From the NCBI GenBank assembly GCA_004570425.1, contig SPQJ01000002.1, positions 124,001 to 188,000 on the forward strand: DNA of 64,000 bases. The letters are read 5' to 3'. The notes beneath the pieces were generated by a model. That model searched no databases and had not been told where the DNA came from. It worked only from the letters and a program-made list of their open reading frames with translations. The position numbers and the translations under genes are program-made. Position 1 is the first letter of the stretch. The number at the start of each line of letters is the position of its first letter. Below, in pieces: positions 16,793 to 27,012 of the stretch. This DNA comes from Bacillus sp. AZ43. Its GTDB lineage: Bacteria; Actinomycetota; Actinomycetes; Mycobacteriales; Geodermatophilaceae.

Positions 16793-18403
16793 TCAGTAGG
16801 TGAACCGGCCGACGGTGGTGCGCAGGTCCGCCGCCATCCGGGACAGCTCGTCCACGGCGGTGCGGGTCTGGGTCAGCGCCTGCGTGGTCGCGTCGGCGGC
16901 GCCGGAGACACCGGTGATGTTCTCCGCGATCTGCGTCGTGCCACCAGCGGCCTCCTGCACCGACCGCGACATCTCGTTGGTGGTGGCCGTCTGCTCCTCC
17001 ACGGCGCTGGCGATCGTGGTCTGCCGGTCGCTGATCTGCGCCACGATCGCGGAGATCTCCTCGATCGCAGCCACCGCCGCCGTCGTGTCGCCCTGGATCG
17101 CCAGCACCCGCTTGGCGATGTCCTCGGTCGCCTTCGCCGTCTCCTGCGCCAGCTCCTTCACCTCGTTGGCCACGACGGCGAAGCCCTTCCCGGCCTCCCC
17201 GGCCCGCGCCGCCTCGATCGTGGCGTTCAGGGCCAGCAGGTTCGTCTGCTCGGCGATCGAGGTGATCACCTTGACCACGTTGCCGATCTCGGCCGAGGAC
17301 TCACCCAGCTTGGCCACCGTGGCGGTGGTGGTCTCCGCCGCCGTCACCGCGCGGGCAGCCACCTCCGACGCCTCCGCGGCGTTGCTCGCGATCTCCCGGA
17401 TCGAGGCGCCCATCTGCTCCGCGCCCGCGGCCACGGTCTGCACGCTGCGGCTGACCTCCTCGGCCGCACCGGCCACCACACCGGACTGCGCCGAGGTCTC
17501 CTCCGCCGACGCCGAGATCTGCGCCGAACTGGCCGACAGCTCCTCGGAGCTGGCCGCCACCGCATCGGCCGACGCGGCGACCGAGCCGAGCACCGACCGG
17601 AGGTTCGCCTGAGCCGAGGCCAGCGCCGCGGCCATCCGGCCCAGCTCGTCGCGGGAACGGATCTCCGGCGCCAACGTCAGGTCGCCCTCGGCGAGCGCCT
17701 CGACCGACGCCTGCACCGACCGGACCGTCGAGACGATGCGACGCACGACGACGAGCGTCAGCCCGCCCGCCACCACGACGCCGAGCGCGAGAGCCGTCCA
17801 GAGCGTGATACGAGCGCTGTCCACGATCGAGGTGGCGTCGTCGGTGTCGGCCTGCCCGGCGGCCACGCGCCGCTCCTGCATGGCGTTGTACTCGTCCATG
17901 ATCAGGTCGGAGGAGTTCTGCAGCGGTCCGGTGATCAGCCGTCCGGCCGTGGCCGCGTCACCGGCAGCAGCCGCCGGGAGCAGCTGCCCGTCCGCCACCG
18001 CGTAGTACTCGTCCAGGTGCCCGCGGAAGACCTCGAACGCCTCCTTGTTCACCGTCACCGCGGCGTAGGCGTCCAGCTGCCCCTCGATCGTCTCGCGCCG
18101 TTCGGCGAGGTCGGCGCGCATCGCCTCCTGTGCCTGCGCGTCGACCAGGACGATCGAGTTGTAGCGCGAGCGGTCCCCCTGCCAGGACCGCTGGATGTTC
18201 GCCAGGTCGGCGAGCGTCACGACGTTCTCGTTGATGCGGGTGGACGCGGCCTCGACGGCACCCAGGCGCGACACGGCGAGGACGGTCATGCCGATCGCGA
18301 CGACGGCCAGGACGGCGACCGCGGAGCCGATCTTGACGGCGATCGGCCGGTCCGCGAACCAGCCCGTCCTGCCGGGAGCAGTGGGGAGGGCGGATGGGGT
18401 CAT
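16793..18403 (-). CDS. Methyl-accepting chemotaxis protein, 4-helix-bundle sensor (receptor 1)
   Basis: This 536-residue transmembrane receptor starts at ATG 18403 with GGAG upstream. A short cytoplasmic leader contains [13 protein letters not shown]1 is about residues 26-45, an extracytoplasmic four-helix-bundle-like sensor spans 46-198, and TM2 is about 199-220. HAMP (about 221-275) and the methyl-accepting signalling domain follow to the C-terminus. The hairpin tip is recognisable as [20 protein letters not shown]. It ends GRFTY with no CheR-tethering pentapeptide. Sensor ligand unknown. The signalling half is almost identical to those of the four receptors upstream; the sensor half is not. 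Confidence 0.93.
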   Translation of the reverse strand: MTPSALPTAPGRTGWFADRPIAVKIGSAVAVLAVVAIGMTVLAVSRLGAVEAASTRINENVVTLADLANIQRSWQGDRSRYNSIVLVDAQAQEAMRADLAERRETIEGQLDAYAAVTVNKEAFEVFRGHLDEYYAVADGQLLPAAAAGDAATAGRLITGPLQNSSDLIMDEYNAMQERRVAAGQADTDDATSIVDSARITLWTALALGVVVAGGLTLVVVRRIVSTVRSVQASVEALAEGDLTLAPEIRSRDELGRMAAALASAQANLRSVLGSVAASADAVAASSEELSASSAQISASAEETSAQSGVVAGAAEEVSRSVQTVAAGAEQMGASIREIASNAAEASEVAARAVTAAETTTATVAKLGESSAEIGNVVKVITSIAEQTNLLALNATIEAARAGEAGKGFAVVANEVKELAQETAKATEDIAKRVLAIQGDTTAAVAAIEEISAIVAQISDRQTTIASAVEEQTATTNEMSRSVQEAAGGTTQIAENITGVSGAADATTQALTQTRTAVDELSRMAADLRTTVGRFTY

Positions 18404-18570
18404 GGTGGATCTCCAGTGAAAGGGCGTGAGGCCGCCCGGGGCTTCGTTGCGCCGGATCGGCCCGATCGGATCGGGCCATCGCGTGGTGCCTCTGTGACGC
18501 AGCGAAGCTAGGTGAACGCGGAACGGTTGCATTCGAATTACCGCCCGTGTCGCGGCACACCGACCGAGAT

Positions 18571-18600
18571 TTGCCGGTGACCGCTCTTCTCCTGTCGACT
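18571..18600 (-). promoter_or_regulatory. Candidate promoter element, receptor 1
   Basis: On the minus strand, AGTCGACA is followed after 14 nt by ACCGGCAA (complement of 18571-18578). The spacing is the same as at receptor 3. The second box is 168 nt from the start codon. It is shared with other chemotaxis genes here; whether it is a sigma28-type promoter is inference. Confidence 0.4.
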
Positions 18601-18625
18601 CGGCGCCATTCCGGGACAGACGAGC

Positions 18626-18657
18626 GGGGCGGCGACCGGGATCCCGGTCGCCGCCCC
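18626..18657 (-). terminator. Perfect 32-bp palindrome after receptor 2
   Basis: The 16-base arm GGGGCGGCGACCGGGA (18626-18641) is followed at once by its exact complement (18642-18657). It stands 19 nt past the stop of receptor 2 and upstream of the receptor 1 promoter element, so each receptor is probably transcribed separately. Confidence 0.8.
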
Positions 18658-18676
18658 GTCGTGGGAGGTGCTGGCG

Positions 18677-20323
18677 TCAGTACGTGAACGTGCCGACGGC
18701 GCTCCGCAGGTCGGCGGCCATCCGGGACAGCTCGTCCACGGCGGTCCGCGTCTGGGCGAGCGCCTGCGTGGTCGAGTCGGCAGCGGTCGAGACGCCGGTG
18801 ATGTTCGCGGCGATCTCCGTCGTCCCGCCGGCCGCCTCCTGGACCGATCGCGACATCTCCTGCGTGGTGGCCGTCTGCTCCTCCACCGCGCTGGCGATGG
18901 TCGTCTGCCGGTCGCTGATCTGCCCGACGATGGTCGAGATCTCCTCGATCGCGGCGACCGCGGCGGTGGTGTCGCCCTGGATCGCCAGCACCCGCTTGGC
19001 GATGTCCTCGGTCGCCTTCGCGGTCTCCTGCGCCAGCTCCTTCACCTCGTTCGCGACCACCGCGAAGCCCTTCCCGGCCTCCCCGGCCCGGGCCGCCTCG
19101 ATCGTGGCGTTCAGCGCCAGCAGGTTCGTCTGCTCGGCGATCGAGGTGATCACCTTGACCACGTTGCCGATCTCGGCCGACGACTCACCCAGCTTGGCCA
19201 CCGTGGCGGTGGTGGTCTCCGCCGCCGTCACCGCGCGGGCAGCCACCTCCGACGCCTCCGCGGCGTTGCTCGCGATCTCCCGGATCGAGGCACCCATCTG
19301 CTCCGCACCCGCGGCGACGGTCGCGACGCTGCGCGACACCTCCTCGGCGGCGCCGGAGACGACGCCGGACTGCGCGGCGGTCTCCTCGGCCGACGCCGAG
19401 ATCTGCGCCGAGCTCGCCGACAGCTCCTCGGAGGAGGAGGCGACCGCGTCGGCGGAGGAGACGATCTGACCGACCGTGGTGGACATCGCCTCGGCGGCGG
19501 TGTTCAGCGCGGTGGCCATCTGGCCGATCTCGTCGCGGCCGCGGACCGGCATCCGCACGGTCAGGTCACGGCCGGCCAGCCGCTCGAGGCCCGCCTGCAC
19601 CTCCCGGACGCCGCGGACGATGCCGCGGGAGACCACCAGGGCGAGACCGCCGCCGAGCAGGAAGGCGAGCAGCGAGACGACGACCGACACGATCAGGGTC
19701 TCCCGCTTCGCGTCGGCCACGTCGGCCTCGGTCCGCGCCACCCGCGCGTCGACCGACTCCACGAGCTCGGTCATCGCCTGGTCCAGGACGTAGAACACGT
19801 CCCACTTCTCGCCGGTGGAGAGCGCGTCGCCCTCGTCGAGGCGCCCCTGGGCCCAGAGGGCGAAGATCTGGTCGTTGTAGTCGCTCATCGCCGTCCAGTT
19901 GTCCTGGATGACGGCCAGGCTGGCCTCGGCCTCGTCGTCCAGCTGGCTGCGGTCGATCGTGAACAGCTGCTCGAAGCCCTCGGCCCCGTCGCGGTAGTTG
20001 GCGAGGTTGTCGCCGTCCGGGGCGGCCGCGGCCGGACCGCCCATCGTCCGGGCGTTCCAGGCGGTGATGTTCTGCCAGTTGGCCGCCCAGAGCAGGTCGT
20101 AGCGGGCCGCCTCGACCGTGCGCTGGGCGTCGACCGCCTGCGTCGCCTCGACGTGCAGGTCACCCACCCGCTGGGTGCCGACGACGCCGGACACCGTGGC
20201 GGCCACCGTGCCCAGGAGCAGCGCCGCGCTCACGGCGAAGACCCGGGTGGCGATCCCGCGGTCGCGGTACCAGTGGCGGTCGGGCGTGGTCTTCGCGGCC
20301 CGTGCCGCTCGTGCCTGTGACAT
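18677..20323 (-). CDS. Methyl-accepting chemotaxis protein (receptor 2)
   Basis: The product is 548 residues, starting at ATG 20323. TM1 is about residues 27-48 and TM2 about 208-228. The sensor between them is rich in Trp and acidic residues ([16 protein letters not shown]) and unlike the other four. It lacks the GWFADRP leader. HAMP and the methyl-accepting domain follow, with the universal [20 protein letters not shown] tip, ending GTFTY. It has an independent promoter region (20324-20510) and a downstream hairpin. Function is transmembrane sensing to CheA; ligand unknown. Confidence 0.92.
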   Translation of the reverse strand: MSQARAARAAKTTPDRHWYRDRGIATRVFAVSAALLLGTVAATVSGVVGTQRVGDLHVEATQAVDAQRTVEAARYDLLWAANWQNITAWNARTMGGPAAAAPDGDNLANYRDGAEGFEQLFTIDRSQLDDEAEASLAVIQDNWTAMSDYNDQIFALWAQGRLDEGDALSTGEKWDVFYVLDQAMTELVESVDARVARTEADVADAKRETLIVSVVVSLLAFLLGGGLALVVSRGIVRGVREVQAGLERLAGRDLTVRMPVRGRDEIGQMATALNTAAEAMSTTVGQIVSSADAVASSSEELSASSAQISASAEETAAQSGVVSGAAEEVSRSVATVAAGAEQMGASIREIASNAAEASEVAARAVTAAETTTATVAKLGESSAEIGNVVKVITSIAEQTNLLALNATIEAARAGEAGKGFAVVANEVKELAQETAKATEDIAKRVLAIQGDTTAAVAAIEEISTIVGQISDRQTTIASAVEEQTATTQEMSRSVQEAAGGTTEIAANITGVSTAADSTTQALAQTRTAVDELSRMAADLRSAVGTFTY

Positions 20324-20465
20324 GTGCTCTCGTCCTCGTCGTCCGGGCGTCCCCGCGGGCCCGCCGTGCCGGTGTTCGCTGACGCGTACGCGCCGGAACG
20401 ATGGTGAGCCATTCGAAAGACGTCTCTTAGCGTTAAGGCATGCGTGTCGCGGCACTGCGGAGAAT

Positions 20466-20503
20466 TGATCGGCGACCTCCTCCCGATCAGCCACATGTCG
20501 ACT
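20466..20503 (-). promoter_or_regulatory. Candidate promoter element, receptor 2
   Basis: On the minus strand, AGTCGACA is followed after 22 nt by GCCGATCA (complement of 20466-20473), one mismatch from the sigma28 -10 consensus GCCGATAA. The 22-nt spacing equals that at receptor 4. The box lies 143 nt from the start codon. Confidence 0.45.
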
Positions 20504-20535
20504 CGGAATGGTCGCGGCAATGCGTCGGAGAAACG

Positions 20536-20570
20536 CGAGGAGCGCACGGCCGTCGGCCGTGCGCTCCTCG
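20536..20570 (-). terminator. 17-bp hairpin after receptor 3
   Basis: CGAGGAGCGCACGGCCG (20536-20552) and its exact complement (20554-20570) are separated by one base. In RNA the loop would open a few pairs. It lies 29 nt downstream of the receptor 3 stop. Confidence 0.8.
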
Positions 20571-20599
20571 TCGGTCCGGTTTCGACGCCGGCGCCGCCG

Positions 20600-22273
20600 T
20601 CAGTAGGTGAAGCGACCCACCGACGTGCGCAGGTCCGCGGCCATCCGCGACAGCTCGTCGACCGCCGTGCGGGTCTGTCCCAGCGCCTGGGTGGTGGACT
20701 CCGCCGCGGTCGAGACGCCGGTGATGTTGGCGGCGATCTCGGTCGTGCCACCGGCCGCCTCCTGCACCGAGCGCGCCATCTCGCTGGTGGTCGCCGTCTG
20801 CTCCTCCACTGCCGAGGCGATGGTCGTCTGCCGGTCGCTGATCTGCGCGACGATCGCGGAGATCTCCTCGATCGCGGCGACCGCCGCCGTCGTGTCCCCC
20901 TGGATGGACTGCACCCGCCGGGCGATGTCCTCGGTCGCCTTCGCGGTCTCCTGCGCCAGCTCCTTGACCTCGTTCGCGACGACGGCGAAGCCCTTGCCCG
21001 CCTCACCGGCGCGGGCGGCCTCGATCGTCGCGTTCAGCGCCAGCAGGTTCGTCTGCTCCGCGATGCTCGTGATCACCTTCACGACGTTGCCGATCTCGGC
21101 CGACGACTCGCCCAGCTTGGCCACCGTGGCGGTGGTGGTCTCCGCGGCGGTCACGGCGCGAGCGGCCACCTGGCTCGCCTCCGCCGCGTTCGACGCGATC
21201 TCCCGGATCGACGCGCCCATCTCCTCGGCGCCCGCGGCCACCGTCTGCACGCTGCGGGAGACCTCCGCCGCCGCCGACGACACCACGCCCGACTGCGCCG
21301 AGGTCTCCTCGGCCGACGAGGAGATCTGCGCCGAGGACGCCGACAGCTCCTCCGACGACGCCGCAACGGCGTCGGCCGACGACACGACGGAGGTCATCAC
21401 GGTCCGCAGCTCGACGACGGCGGCGTCCAGCGCCGTCCCCATGCGCCCGAGCTCGTCCCGGCTGCTCAAGCCGGCGGTCCGGGTGAGGTCGCCCCCGGCC
21501 AGAGCCTCGGCGACCGTCTGGACGCGCCGGACACTGGTGGCCATGCCGCGGGCCACGACCAGGCCGAGCCCGAAGGCCACCAGCGCCCCGGCGACGAGGA
21601 CGGCGATCGAGACGACCCGCTGCGAGTCGGAGGCCTCGCGGGCCGCCGCGGCGGCCTCACCGGCGGCGGCGGTCTCGATGTCCACGAGGCTCTGCACCGC
21701 TGCGGTGACGTCGACGGCGATGGGGCGCAGCTGGCTCTCGTTCACCTCGAGCCAGCGCGCGAGGTCCCGGGTGAGCGCCGCGGGAGCGATCTGCTCGTCC
21801 ACGACGTCCACGTAGTCGGCCATCTCGGCCTCGATCCGGTCGATCAGGGCGAGCGTCTCCGCCGGCGGCTCGATGGCGCGGTAGTCGGCGATGACCTCGT
21901 CGAGACGGGCCGTGGAGTCGGCGATGCTGTCCAGCTGCGCCTGCGCACCGGCCTGGTCGGCGGCGAGCGCGGAGTCGCGGCTGGCGATCCGGATGGTGGA
22001 CAAGGTGCTGCGGAGGTCCGTGGCGTGCACGAGGCCCGCGACGTTCTCCTCGTACAGCTGCTCCGTCCGGTCGGCCGCAGCCCCCAGCGACTGCATCCCC
22101 AGGACACCGATGGTGACGGCGACCGCGGTGGCGGTGCCGACCGAGCTCAGCACCTTGGTGGCGACCGAGAGGTCGCCCCAGCGGGCGAGGACGCCCCGCG
22201 AGGGGGTCCGCTGCGCCGGAATCGCTCGGGGATTCCGCCCCGGGGAGGTGACGGTGTGGACGGCGGTGCTCAT
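20600..22273 (-). CDS. Methyl-accepting chemotaxis protein (receptor 3)
   Basis: This 557-residue receptor starts at ATG 22273. TM1 is about residues 40-62, the sensor runs to about 205, and TM2 is about 207-230. The sensor contains [20 protein letters not shown] and looks helical, compatible with a four-helix bundle. The leader is long (about 38 residues) and Arg/Pro-rich, without GWFADRP. HAMP and the signalling domain follow, ending GRFTY. Its signalling segment differs most from the others at the nucleotide level: the IQGDT region reads [10 protein letters not shown] instead of [10 protein letters not shown]. Ligand unknown. Confidence 0.92.
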   Translation of the reverse strand: MSTAVHTVTSPGRNPRAIPAQRTPSRGVLARWGDLSVATKVLSSVGTATAVAVTIGVLGMQSLGAAADRTEQLYEENVAGLVHATDLRSTLSTIRIASRDSALAADQAGAQAQLDSIADSTARLDEVIADYRAIEPPAETLALIDRIEAEMADYVDVVDEQIAPAALTRDLARWLEVNESQLRPIAVDVTAAVQSLVDIETAAAGEAAAAAREASDSQRVVSIAVLVAGALVAFGLGLVVARGMATSVRRVQTVAEALAGGDLTRTAGLSSRDELGRMGTALDAAVVELRTVMTSVVSSADAVAASSEELSASSAQISSSAEETSAQSGVVSSAAAEVSRSVQTVAAGAEEMGASIREIASNAAEASQVAARAVTAAETTTATVAKLGESSAEIGNVVKVITSIAEQTNLLALNATIEAARAGEAGKGFAVVANEVKELAQETAKATEDIARRVQSIQGDTTAAVAAIEEISAIVAQISDRQTTIASAVEEQTATTSEMARSVQEAAGGTTEIAANITGVSTAAESTTQALGQTRTAVDELSRMAADLRTSVGRFTY

Positions 22274-22387
22274 CGAGAAGTGCTCCCAGCAGTGGTGCGG
22301 ACGTTCTTTCCGGGAACCACTAGAACAGTTGCGGAACGGGAGCGAGCGAAAGTGCCGTTGTCGTGTGCCCCACAAATGCTTCGCGCT

Positions 22388-22417
22388 TTGTCGGCGACCG
22401 CATTTCCGGTGTCGACA
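22388..22417 (-). promoter_or_regulatory. Candidate promoter element, receptor 3
   Basis: On the minus strand, TGTCGACA is followed after 14 nt by GCCGACAA (complement of 22388-22395), one mismatch from GCCGATAA. The 14-nt spacing equals that at receptor 1. The box is 115 nt from the start codon. Confidence 0.45.
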
Positions 22418-22457
22418 AAGCGTCAGAGCGAAGAGGGTCGACCGGCCCCGGAAATGG

Positions 22458-22495
22458 CGACGGGACACCGGTGGAATCCCACCGGTGTCCCGTCG
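22458..22495 (-). terminator. 17-bp hairpin after receptor 4
   Basis: CGACGGGACACCGGTGG (22458-22474) pairs perfectly with 22479-22495 across a 4-nt AATC loop. It begins 7 nt past the receptor 4 stop. Confidence 0.82.
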
Positions 22496-22502
22496 GCCGA
22501 CG

Positions 22503-24119
22503 TCAGTAGGTGAACCTCCCGACCGACGTGCGCAGGTCCGCGGCCATCCGGGAGAGCTCGTCGACGGCGGTGCGGGTCTGGGTCAGGGCCTGCGTGGTCG
22601 CGTCGGCGGCGCCGGAGACACCGGTGATGTTCTCGGCGATCTGCGTGGTGCCGCCGGCCGCCTCCTGGACCGATCGCGACATCTCCTGCGTGGTGGCCGT
22701 CTGCTCCTCCACCGCACTGGCGATGGTCGTCTGCCGGTCGGCGATCTGGCCCACGATGGAGCTGATCTCCTCGATGGCGGTGACCGCGGCGGTGGTGTCG
22801 CCCTGGATCGCCAGCACCCGCTTGGCGATGTCCTCGGTCGCCTTCGCGGTCTCCTGCGCCAGCTCCTTGACCTCGTTCGCGACCACCGCGAAGCCCTTCC
22901 CGGCCTCCCCGGCCCGGGCCGCCTCGATCGTGGCGTTCAGCGCCAGCAGGTTCGTCTGCTCGGCGATCGAGGTGATCACCTTCACCACGTTGCCGATCTC
23001 GACCGAGGACTCACCCAGCTTGGCCACCGTGGCGGTGGTGGTCTCCGCCGCCGTCACCGCGCGGGCAGCCACCTCCGACGCCTCCGCGGCGTTGCTCGCG
23101 ATCTCCCGGATCGAGGCACCCATCTGCTCCGCACCCGCGGCGACGGTCTGCACGCTGCGCGAGACCTCCTCCGCCGCACCGGACACCACACCGGACTGCG
23201 CCGAGGTCTCCTCCGCCGACGCCGAGATCTGCGCCGAGCTGGCCGACAGCTCCTCGGAGCTGGCCGCCACGGCGTCCGCCGAGGAGACGACGGAGGACAG
23301 GACCTCCCGCAGGCTCGCCTGTGCCGAGCGGAGCGAGGCCGCCATGCGCCCGACCTCGTCGTCGGAGTCGACCTCGGGCTCCACCGTGAGGTCACCGGCG
23401 GCCATCGCCTCGGCGGCGAGCTGGGCGGACCGGACGGAGCGGGTGATCCGTCGGACGACGACGACGGTCACGGCGACGGCCAGCAGCGTCGAGAGGACGG
23501 TGGCGATGATCAGCGTCCGCGTCGCGCCCGTGGCGTCGGCGGCCGCCTCCTCGTTGCGCTCCGCTGCCACGGTGGACTGGGCGATGCCCTCCTCCTCCAG
23601 GCCGTCGGCGATGTCGGTCAGCAGCGGGCTGGAGATCTCGCGGTAGATCTGCGCGTACCCCGCCAGGTTGCCGGCGTCGGCCGCGGGGAACAGCTGGGTG
23701 GCGTTGGAGGCGAGGAACTGCTCGCGTGCGGCGGTGTACTTGTCCATCGCGGCCTGGTCGACGACGAAGGGGGCGTACTCGGCGAGCGCGGCGTCGACGT
23801 CGGCCTGCTTCTCGTCCATCTCGCCCAGCAGCTCCACCCGGCGAGCCGGGTCCGACACGGCGTACTCGAGCACGCGGGCCCGGTGCGCGGCCGTGGCGCG
23901 CTGCACGGCGGAGAGCGCGTTGAGCGGGAGGAGGTTCTCGTCGTAGATGCGCTGCTGGTCACCGGCCATCTCGTCCATGCGGGTGATGGCCAGGGTGCTC
24001 GTGCCGGCCAGGACGACGACGAGCAGCCCGACGACCGCGCCGATCTTCACCCCCAGGGGCCGATCGGCGAACCAGCCACCCGGTCGGCCGGACCGGGTGG
24101 TGCGAGCGGGGACTGTCAT
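22503..24119 (-). CDS. Methyl-accepting chemotaxis protein, 4-helix-bundle sensor (receptor 4)
   Basis: The product is 538 residues from ATG 24119. The leader contains [14 protein letters not shown], shared with receptors 1 and 5. TM1 is about residues 27-46 and TM2 about 200-220. The sensor is helical, with [20 protein letters not shown] near its start, typical of four-helix-bundle receptors. HAMP and the methyl-accepting domain follow, ending GRFTY. One small change in the conserved core is SSVEIGNV instead of SSAEIGNV. Transcribed alone, judging by flanking promoter and hairpin. Confidence 0.93.
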   Translation of the reverse strand: MTVPARTTRSGRPGGWFADRPLGVKIGAVVGLLVVVLAGTSTLAITRMDEMAGDQQRIYDENLLPLNALSAVQRATAAHRARVLEYAVSDPARRVELLGEMDEKQADVDAALAEYAPFVVDQAAMDKYTAAREQFLASNATQLFPAADAGNLAGYAQIYREISSPLLTDIADGLEEEGIAQSTVAAERNEEAAADATGATRTLIIATVLSTLLAVAVTVVVVRRITRSVRSAQLAAEAMAAGDLTVEPEVDSDDEVGRMAASLRSAQASLREVLSSVVSSADAVAASSEELSASSAQISASAEETSAQSGVVSGAAEEVSRSVQTVAAGAEQMGASIREIASNAAEASEVAARAVTAAETTTATVAKLGESSVEIGNVVKVITSIAEQTNLLALNATIEAARAGEAGKGFAVVANEVKELAQETAKATEDIAKRVLAIQGDTTAAVTAIEEISSIVGQIADRQTTIASAVEEQTATTQEMSRSVQEAAGGTTQIAENITGVSGAADATTQALTQTRTAVDELSRMAADLRTSVGRFTY

Positions 24120-24225
24120 GACGTGCTCCAAGGAGTGGGTGGGCCGCACTGGGTGTGCCGAAAGGGTGACGGATACCACCCGCAATCCCGGAGAACGGTG
24201 AGCCGTGTCGCACTGCAATTCCAGA

Positions 24226-24264
24226 TTGTCCGGTCAGGCGTCCGCGCCCAGCCATTTGTCGACA
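24226..24264 (-). promoter_or_regulatory. Candidate promoter element, receptor 4
   Basis: On the minus strand, TTGTCGACAA is followed after 22 nt by ACCGGACAA (complement of 24226-24234). TGGCTG directly after GTCGACA is shared with receptor 2 at the same offset. It is 107 nt from the start codon. Confidence 0.4.
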
Positions 24265-24288
24265 ATTCCGTAGGCTGGTAGAAATGCG

Positions 24289-24325
24289 AGAGGGACGCAT
24301 GACCGGCACGGTCATGCGTCCCTCT
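24289..24325 (-). terminator. 17-bp hairpin after receptor 5
   Basis: AGAGGGACGCATGACCG (24289-24305) pairs perfectly with 24309-24325 across GCA. A second, imperfect CGACCCCT/AGGGGGTCG hairpin follows nearer the gene (24328-24350). Both lie within 65 nt of the receptor 5 stop. Confidence 0.82.
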
Positions 24326-24350
24326 GCGACCCCTCCGAGGAGGGGGTCGT

Positions 24351-25958
24351 TCAGTAGGTGAAGCGGCCGACGGTGGTGCGCAGGTCCGCCGCCATCCGGG
24401 ACAGCTCGTCCACGGCCGTGCGGGTCTGGGTCAGCGCCTGCGTGGTCGCATCGGCAGCGCCGGAGACACCGGTGATGTTCTCCGCGATCTGCGTCGTACC
24501 ACCAGCGGCCTCCTGCACCGACCGCGACATCTCACTCGTCGTCGCCGTCTGCTCCTCCACCGCACTGGCGATCGTCGTCTGCCGATCGGAGATCTGCGCG
24601 ACGATCGTCGAGATCTCCTCGATCGCAGCCACCGCCGCCGTCGTGTCACCCTGGATCGCCAGCACCCGCTTGGCGATGTCCTCGGTCGCCTTCGCCGTCT
24701 CCTGCGCCAGCTCCTTCACCTCGTTGGCCACGACGGCGAAGCCCTTCCCGGCCTCCCCGGCCCGCGCCGCCTCGATCGTGGCGTTCAGCGCCAGCAGGTT
24801 CGTCTGCTCCGCGATGCTCGTGATCACCTTCACCACGTTGCCGATCTCCGCCGAGGACTCACCCAGCTTCGCCACCGTCGCCGTCGTGGTCTCCGCCGCG
24901 TCCACCGCCCGACTCGCCACCTGGCTCGCCTCCGCCGCATTGCTCGCGATCTCCCGGATCGAGGCACCCATCTGCTCCGCACCCGCGGCCACCGTCTGCA
25001 CGCTCCGGCTGACCTCCTCGGCCGCACCGGCCACCACACCCGACTGCGCCGAGGTCTCCTCCGCCGACGCCGAGATCTGCGCCGAGCTCGCCGACAGCTC
25101 CTCCGAGCTGGCCGCCACCGCGTCCGCCGACCCCACCACGGTCGCCATCACCTGACGCAGGTTCGTCTGAGCGGTGTCCAGGGCAGCGGCCATCTGACCG
25201 ACCTCGTCCCGGGCGGTCACCCCGGTGGCCACCGTCAGGTCACCGGTCGCCAGGGCGTCGAGCGCCTTCTTGACCGCCTGCACCGGGCGGGTGATCGAGC
25301 GCATCGTGAGCAGGCTGACCGCTCCGATGAGCAGGAGGCCGGCCACGGCGATCGCCAGGCTCACCGCCTGGGACTGCGCGATGGCGTCGTCCAGCCGCAC
25401 CTGGGCCAGGTCGCTCTCGGCGTCGAGGGCGTCCTTGGCGGCGCTCACGGCGCCGTCGGTGAGGTCGTTGGCGGCCTGGATGTCCTCCCACCGCACACGC
25501 GCCGCCGCCTGGTCGGCGACCGCGAGGTTGACGAACGCGGTGATCGCGTCGGTGTAGGCCCCGTAGCTCTCCTCGAGACCGGCGACGGCCTCGGCACTGT
25601 CCCCGGTCAGCTCGATGGTGTGCAGCTCGGCCATCAGCGCCTCGGGGGTGGCGATGTCCTCGGCCAGCTCCTCGAGCTGCGAGGCCGGGTCGGGGCGGAC
25701 GGTCGCCTTGAAACCGTCGACCTTGAGCTCGCTGGCCCGGGTGTCGAGCTGGAGCACCAGCGCCTGGGCGTCCTCGAGGGCGGCGAGGTCGCTGCTGGCA
25801 TCGCTGACGGTGGCGTTCCCGACCAGCATCGAGCCGAGCATGCCGCCGCAGGCGAGCACGACCGACCCGGTCAGGACGCCGAACTTCACCGCCAGCGGCC
25901 GATCGGCGAACCAGCCGGAACGCCGCCCGGCAGCGGGGGAGAGGGCAGTGGAATTCAT
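24351..25958 (-). CDS. Methyl-accepting chemotaxis protein (receptor 5)
   Basis: This 535-residue receptor starts at ATG 25958. The leader contains [17 protein letters not shown]1 is about residues 26-47 and TM2 about 195-215. The sensor includes [19 protein letters not shown], a helical pattern seen in small-molecule-sensing four-helix bundles. HAMP and the signalling domain follow, with the universal tip, ending GRFTY. It is the first of the five in transcription order, with otsB upstream on the same strand. Ligand unknown. Confidence 0.93.
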   Translation of the reverse strand: MNSTALSPAAGRRSGWFADRPLAVKFGVLTGSVVLACGGMLGSMLVGNATVSDASSDLAALEDAQALVLQLDTRASELKVDGFKATVRPDPASQLEELAEDIATPEALMAELHTIELTGDSAEAVAGLEESYGAYTDAITAFVNLAVADQAAARVRWEDIQAANDLTDGAVSAAKDALDAESDLAQVRLDDAIAQSQAVSLAIAVAGLLLIGAVSLLTMRSITRPVQAVKKALDALATGDLTVATGVTARDEVGQMAAALDTAQTNLRQVMATVVGSADAVAASSEELSASSAQISASAEETSAQSGVVAGAAEEVSRSVQTVAAGAEQMGASIREIASNAAEASQVASRAVDAAETTTATVAKLGESSAEIGNVVKVITSIAEQTNLLALNATIEAARAGEAGKGFAVVANEVKELAQETAKATEDIAKRVLAIQGDTTAAVAAIEEISTIVAQISDRQTTIASAVEEQTATTSEMSRSVQEAAGGTTQIAENITGVSGAADATTQALTQTRTAVDELSRMAADLRTTVGRFTY

Positions 25959-26268
25959 GGGAACCGTCCTGGACTGGGCATGCGATTCATGCGCCGGTGG
26001 TGAATGACACGCGAATTGTGGCGACACCAGCGACACGCGGGAAGTGCCGGGATCCATGCAGATTGAAATGTGATGCATACCGGTGGTCATCGCATTCCGA
26101 GCGATACTTGTCGACACGGCCGGAACGGTCGGATCCCCCGGCGCAGGCGGCTCCCCGCGCGCCACCTGCGGAGATGGTCACGGTGTCGACATCGGCGGGG
26201 CGACGACCTCACGGGCGGGACCTTGGTCCTCTTTCATTGCGCCCGACACGATCCCGCGCAGTTCCGAA
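25959..26268. other. 310-bp intergenic region between otsB and receptor 5
   Basis: No gene is supported here. It contains the TGTCGAC element of receptor 5 (26109-26115) and a second TGTCGACA at 26184-26191. Around 25980-26110 it is noticeably less G+C rich than its neighbours. I see no clear terminator for otsB. Confidence 0.5.
26109..26116 (-). promoter_or_regulatory. TGTCGACA element upstream of receptor 5
   Basis: The element is present as at the other chemotaxis promoters, 151 nt from the start codon, but no clean GCCGATAA-like box follows (the nearest is ACCGGTAT after 24 nt). It is therefore the weakest member of the set. Confidence 0.3.
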
Positions 26269-27012
26269 TCAGGCGAGGATCGCGGCCAGTCGCTCCAGGA
26301 GGGCGCGGACACCGGCCGGTTCGTCCACGCGGTGCGCGGCGGCGGTCTCGCCCGCGCCGACCTTGACCGTGACGTCCGCCGCGCCGAGTGCCCGGAAGGC
26401 GTCCTCGTCCGTGACGTCGTCACCGAGGTAGAGCGTCGCCGCGACGCCGAGCTCCCTCCCCAGGCGGAGGACGGCCCGGCCCTTGTCGGCGTCGGTGACG
26501 GCGAGCTCGAGCACGTCCTTGCCCGGCTTCAGCGTCAGTGACGAATCGGCCAGCCTGCGTGCCTCCGCGAGCAGCGACGCCGCCGCATCCCGGTCGGCGA
26601 CCTGCCGGACGTGCACCGCGACGCTCGCGGGCTTGATCTCCAGCCGGGCGCCGGGCGTCCCGGCCACCACCGGCGCCAGCCGCGCGGCCAGGGCGTCCCG
26701 CCGGTCGGCGAGCTCGCCGGTGAGCGGTCCGTCGAACTCGGCCCCGTGGCTGCCGACCCAGCGGTAGGGCCCGGTGAGCCCGCTCGTCGTCCGCAGGTCG
26801 GCCACCCCCCGGCCGCTGACCAGGGCCACGGTCACGCCGTCGACCCCGGCCAGCCGGTCCAGGACCTCGGCGATGCCCGGTTCCGGGACCGCGGCGGACG
26901 GGTCGTCCCGCAGCCGGGCGAGCACCCCGTCGTAGTCGCTGGCGAGGAGGAGGGGACGGCGGCCGGCGAGCGCCCTGAGCGCGCGGTCGAGCCCCTCCGG
27001 GAGGGGAGTCAC
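26269..27012 (-). CDS. otsB: Trehalose-6-phosphate phosphatase
   Basis: OtsB removes the phosphate from trehalose-6-phosphate, the last step of OtsAB trehalose synthesis. The 247-residue protein has the HAD signature [12 protein letters not shown] near residue 25 (nucleophile and acid Asp), [12 protein letters not shown] (motif II region), [11 protein letters not shown] and [13 protein letters not shown] (motif IV acids). Its start overlaps the otsA stop by 4 nt, so it is coupled to the synthase. Confidence 0.93.
   Translation of the reverse strand: MTPLPEGLDRALRALAGRRPLLLASDYDGVLARLRDDPSAAVPEPGIAEVLDRLAGVDGVTVALVSGRGVADLRTTSGLTGPYRWVGSHGAEFDGPLTGELADRRDALAARLAPVVAGTPGARLEIKPASVAVHVRQVADRDAAASLLAEARRLADSSLTLKPGKDVLELAVTDADKGRAVLRLGRELGVAATLYLGDDVTDEDAFRALGAADVTVKVGAGETAAAHRVDEPAGVRALLERLAAILA

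Noticed and set aside
13986-16799. Plus-strand open frame of 937 codons opposite cheA
   Set aside because: Composition is Arg/Asp/Gly/His low-complexity without motifs; cheA on the other strand has every expected domain.
16793-25958. The repeated receptor sequences as a mobile or structural DNA repeat
   Set aside because: The repetition follows codon frames and domain limits of five complete receptor genes, so it is gene duplication and not a mobile element.
26184-26191. Extra TGTCGACA upstream of receptor 5
   Set aside because: It lies a further 75 bp from the gene than the site at 26109 and has no CCGA box; it shows that the 8-mer alone is not specific.
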